Source: Clostridia bacterium (GTDB lineage Bacteria > Bacillota > Clostridia > UBA1381 > UBA9506). From it: a stretch of DNA of 64,000 bases. The notes under the pieces are model-generated. The model had not been told where the DNA came from. It searched no databases and saw only the letters and a list, made by a program, of their open reading frames with translations. A program made the translations under genes and the position numbers. The DNA lies in assembly GCA_017399695.1 (NCBI GenBank), contig JAFQBK010000003.1:1-64000 (forward strand), given 5' to 3'. This document shows, in pieces, positions 63,301 through 64,000 of the stretch (within the stretch, counting starts at the first letter, position 1; the number at the start of each line of letters is the position of its first letter).

Positions 63301-64000
63301 ATGCAAAACTTCAACAGTATTTTTGAAAAACTTAATTGCGGAAAAATCGCAGCAAAAGCGGGTGTTGTTTTCGCAGGCGGAGAAAAAGTTTTGCCTGACT
63401 ACACCTATGAATTAAACAGCGACAAAAAAACAATGTATGTAAGGGTCGAACACGAAAACACGTTCAGAGACACACTGGTGTTCGATTATAACGGCGACAA
63501 AATTTTGGCAAGACGTGTATTTGAAAATATTTCGGATAAAGAAATTAGAATTAAAGAACTTGCTTTCTGGATTTCTGGCATCGGCTTTGATAAAGACAAA
63601 GACGACGATTATTTTTACCATATTGAAAATTCCCGTGTGTTTGGTAACAACACCTTCCCGATTGATTATGATCGTTTTCATCACGAGGCAGAGGGAAATA
63701 AAAAATTCGGTATCGTTCCCGGTGATACCTGGCCGGATATGGGTAAAAATTCCGAGCCGATTGAAGCGCGTATCGGTTCGACCTATTTTCAGCCGTTCCC
63801 GGCAATTTTAATCAGTAACTATCAGACAAAAAAAGGTTTGGTACATGGTACGCTTTCCCAGGATGTCTGCTACCATAACTACGATGTCAGCCACGACGAC
63901 AGCGGTGTTTGCCTCGATATTTATTCCTCATTCATGGATATTGATGCGCTTACGATGGAGCCGGGCAGAGTCATCGTTGATGAGTGGTATTTGGGCTTTA
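63301..64000 (+). CDS. alpha-galactosidase-like (GH36 family) protein, 5' part
   Basis: An open frame starts at ATG 63301 behind GAGAGGAGAG and runs off the window with no stop after 233 codons. The N-terminal beta-sandwich pattern of GH36 is visible: FPAILISNYQTKKGLVHGTL, SQDVCYHNYDV, SSFMDIDALTMEPG and VDEWYLGF. No signal peptide is present, so it would act in the cytosol on imported oligosaccharides. The catalytic (barrel) domain lies outside the window. Confidence 0.82.
   Translation, partial: MQNFNSIFEKLNCGKIAAKAGVVFAGGEKVLPDYTYELNSDKKTMYVRVEHENTFRDTLVFDYNGDKILARRVFENISDKEIRIKELAFWISGIGFDKDKDDDYFYHIENSRVFGNNTFPIDYDRFHHEAEGNKKFGIVPGDTWPDMGKNSEPIEARIGSTYFQPFPAILISNYQTKKGLVHGTLSQDVCYHNYDVSHDDSGVCLDIYSSFMDIDALTMEPGRVIVDEWYLGF

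Noticed and set aside
1-64000. CRISPR arrays, prophage, insertion sequences, toxin-antitoxin or defence genes
   Set aside because: I found no regular direct-repeat arrays, transposase, integrase, phage structural genes, or recognisable toxin or defence families on either strand.

Overview
The window looks like one chromosomal stretch of an anaerobic, low-to-mid GC Clostridia-type Firmicute (Bacillota). Signs are the clustered YlmC/YmxH, YlbF, YloU/YloV(FakA), NusB and NiaR families, a glycyl radical enzyme with its activase, an oxygen-sensitive quinolinate synthase, GGAGG-type ribosome binding sites, and many promoters close to TTGACA-17-TATAAT. I see no phage, transposase, CRISPR array or rRNA operon. 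Gene order is mostly housekeeping, with two accessory sugar cassettes.

Layout. 1-281: a palindrome-rich non-coding stretch ending in a terminator. 282-1575: a frameshifted FAD/Rieske oxidoreductase. 1678-5934: an AraC regulator divergent from a four-gene sugar cassette (TIM-barrel protein, SIS, PfkB kinase, SIS). 6068-13821: AEC transporter, purE, hisC, miaB, ylbF-like, mutS and an SSB-like OB protein. 14121-28800 is on the minus strand: IMP dehydrogenase, YbgC thioesterase, xseA, a TsaD paralog, nusB, radA, a VanW/G5 protein, TspO, a coiled-coil protein, coaD, rsmD, recG, fakA, yloU and a DUF378 protein. 28964-40790: ymxH, an orphan peptide-binding lipoprotein, proS, a FliB-like protein, a phosphoesterase, an amidohydrolase, citrate synthase, an anion permease and uvrB. 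40820-42869 is on the minus strand: an SDR, a 6S RNA, a small Cys/His-rich protein, a cyclophilin and tRNA-Arg. 43033-48917: AlkD-like, truB, ribF, thyX, a dTMP kinase, rplM-rpsI and a flavodoxin. 49033-56245: a glycyl-radical sugar operon. 56289-60065: nadA divergent from nadB-nadC-niaR. 60133-63061: a ParC/GyrA-type topoisomerase subunit and tcdA. 63301-end: the start of a GH36-like alpha-galactosidase.

Most interesting points. (1) An operon joins a glycyl radical enzyme with an unusual radical loop, a short activase, a transaldolase with transaldolase-type (not FSA-type) active-site residues, a sedoheptulokinase-like kinase, a class I mannose-6-phosphate isomerase homolog and a ROK repressor. 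This suggests an undescribed radical route for a sugar, related to but different from E. coli anhydroglycolysis. (2) The IMP dehydrogenase has its catalytic Asp261, Cys319 and Arg418-Tyr419 at exactly the residue numbers of the Tritrichomonas foetus enzyme, so it may belong to the bacterial source lineage of that parasite enzyme. (3) An unlabelled 6S RNA has a consensus promoter, a long closing stem and a terminator. (4) The NAD biosynthesis genes share a divergent promoter region with a clear inverted-repeat operator.
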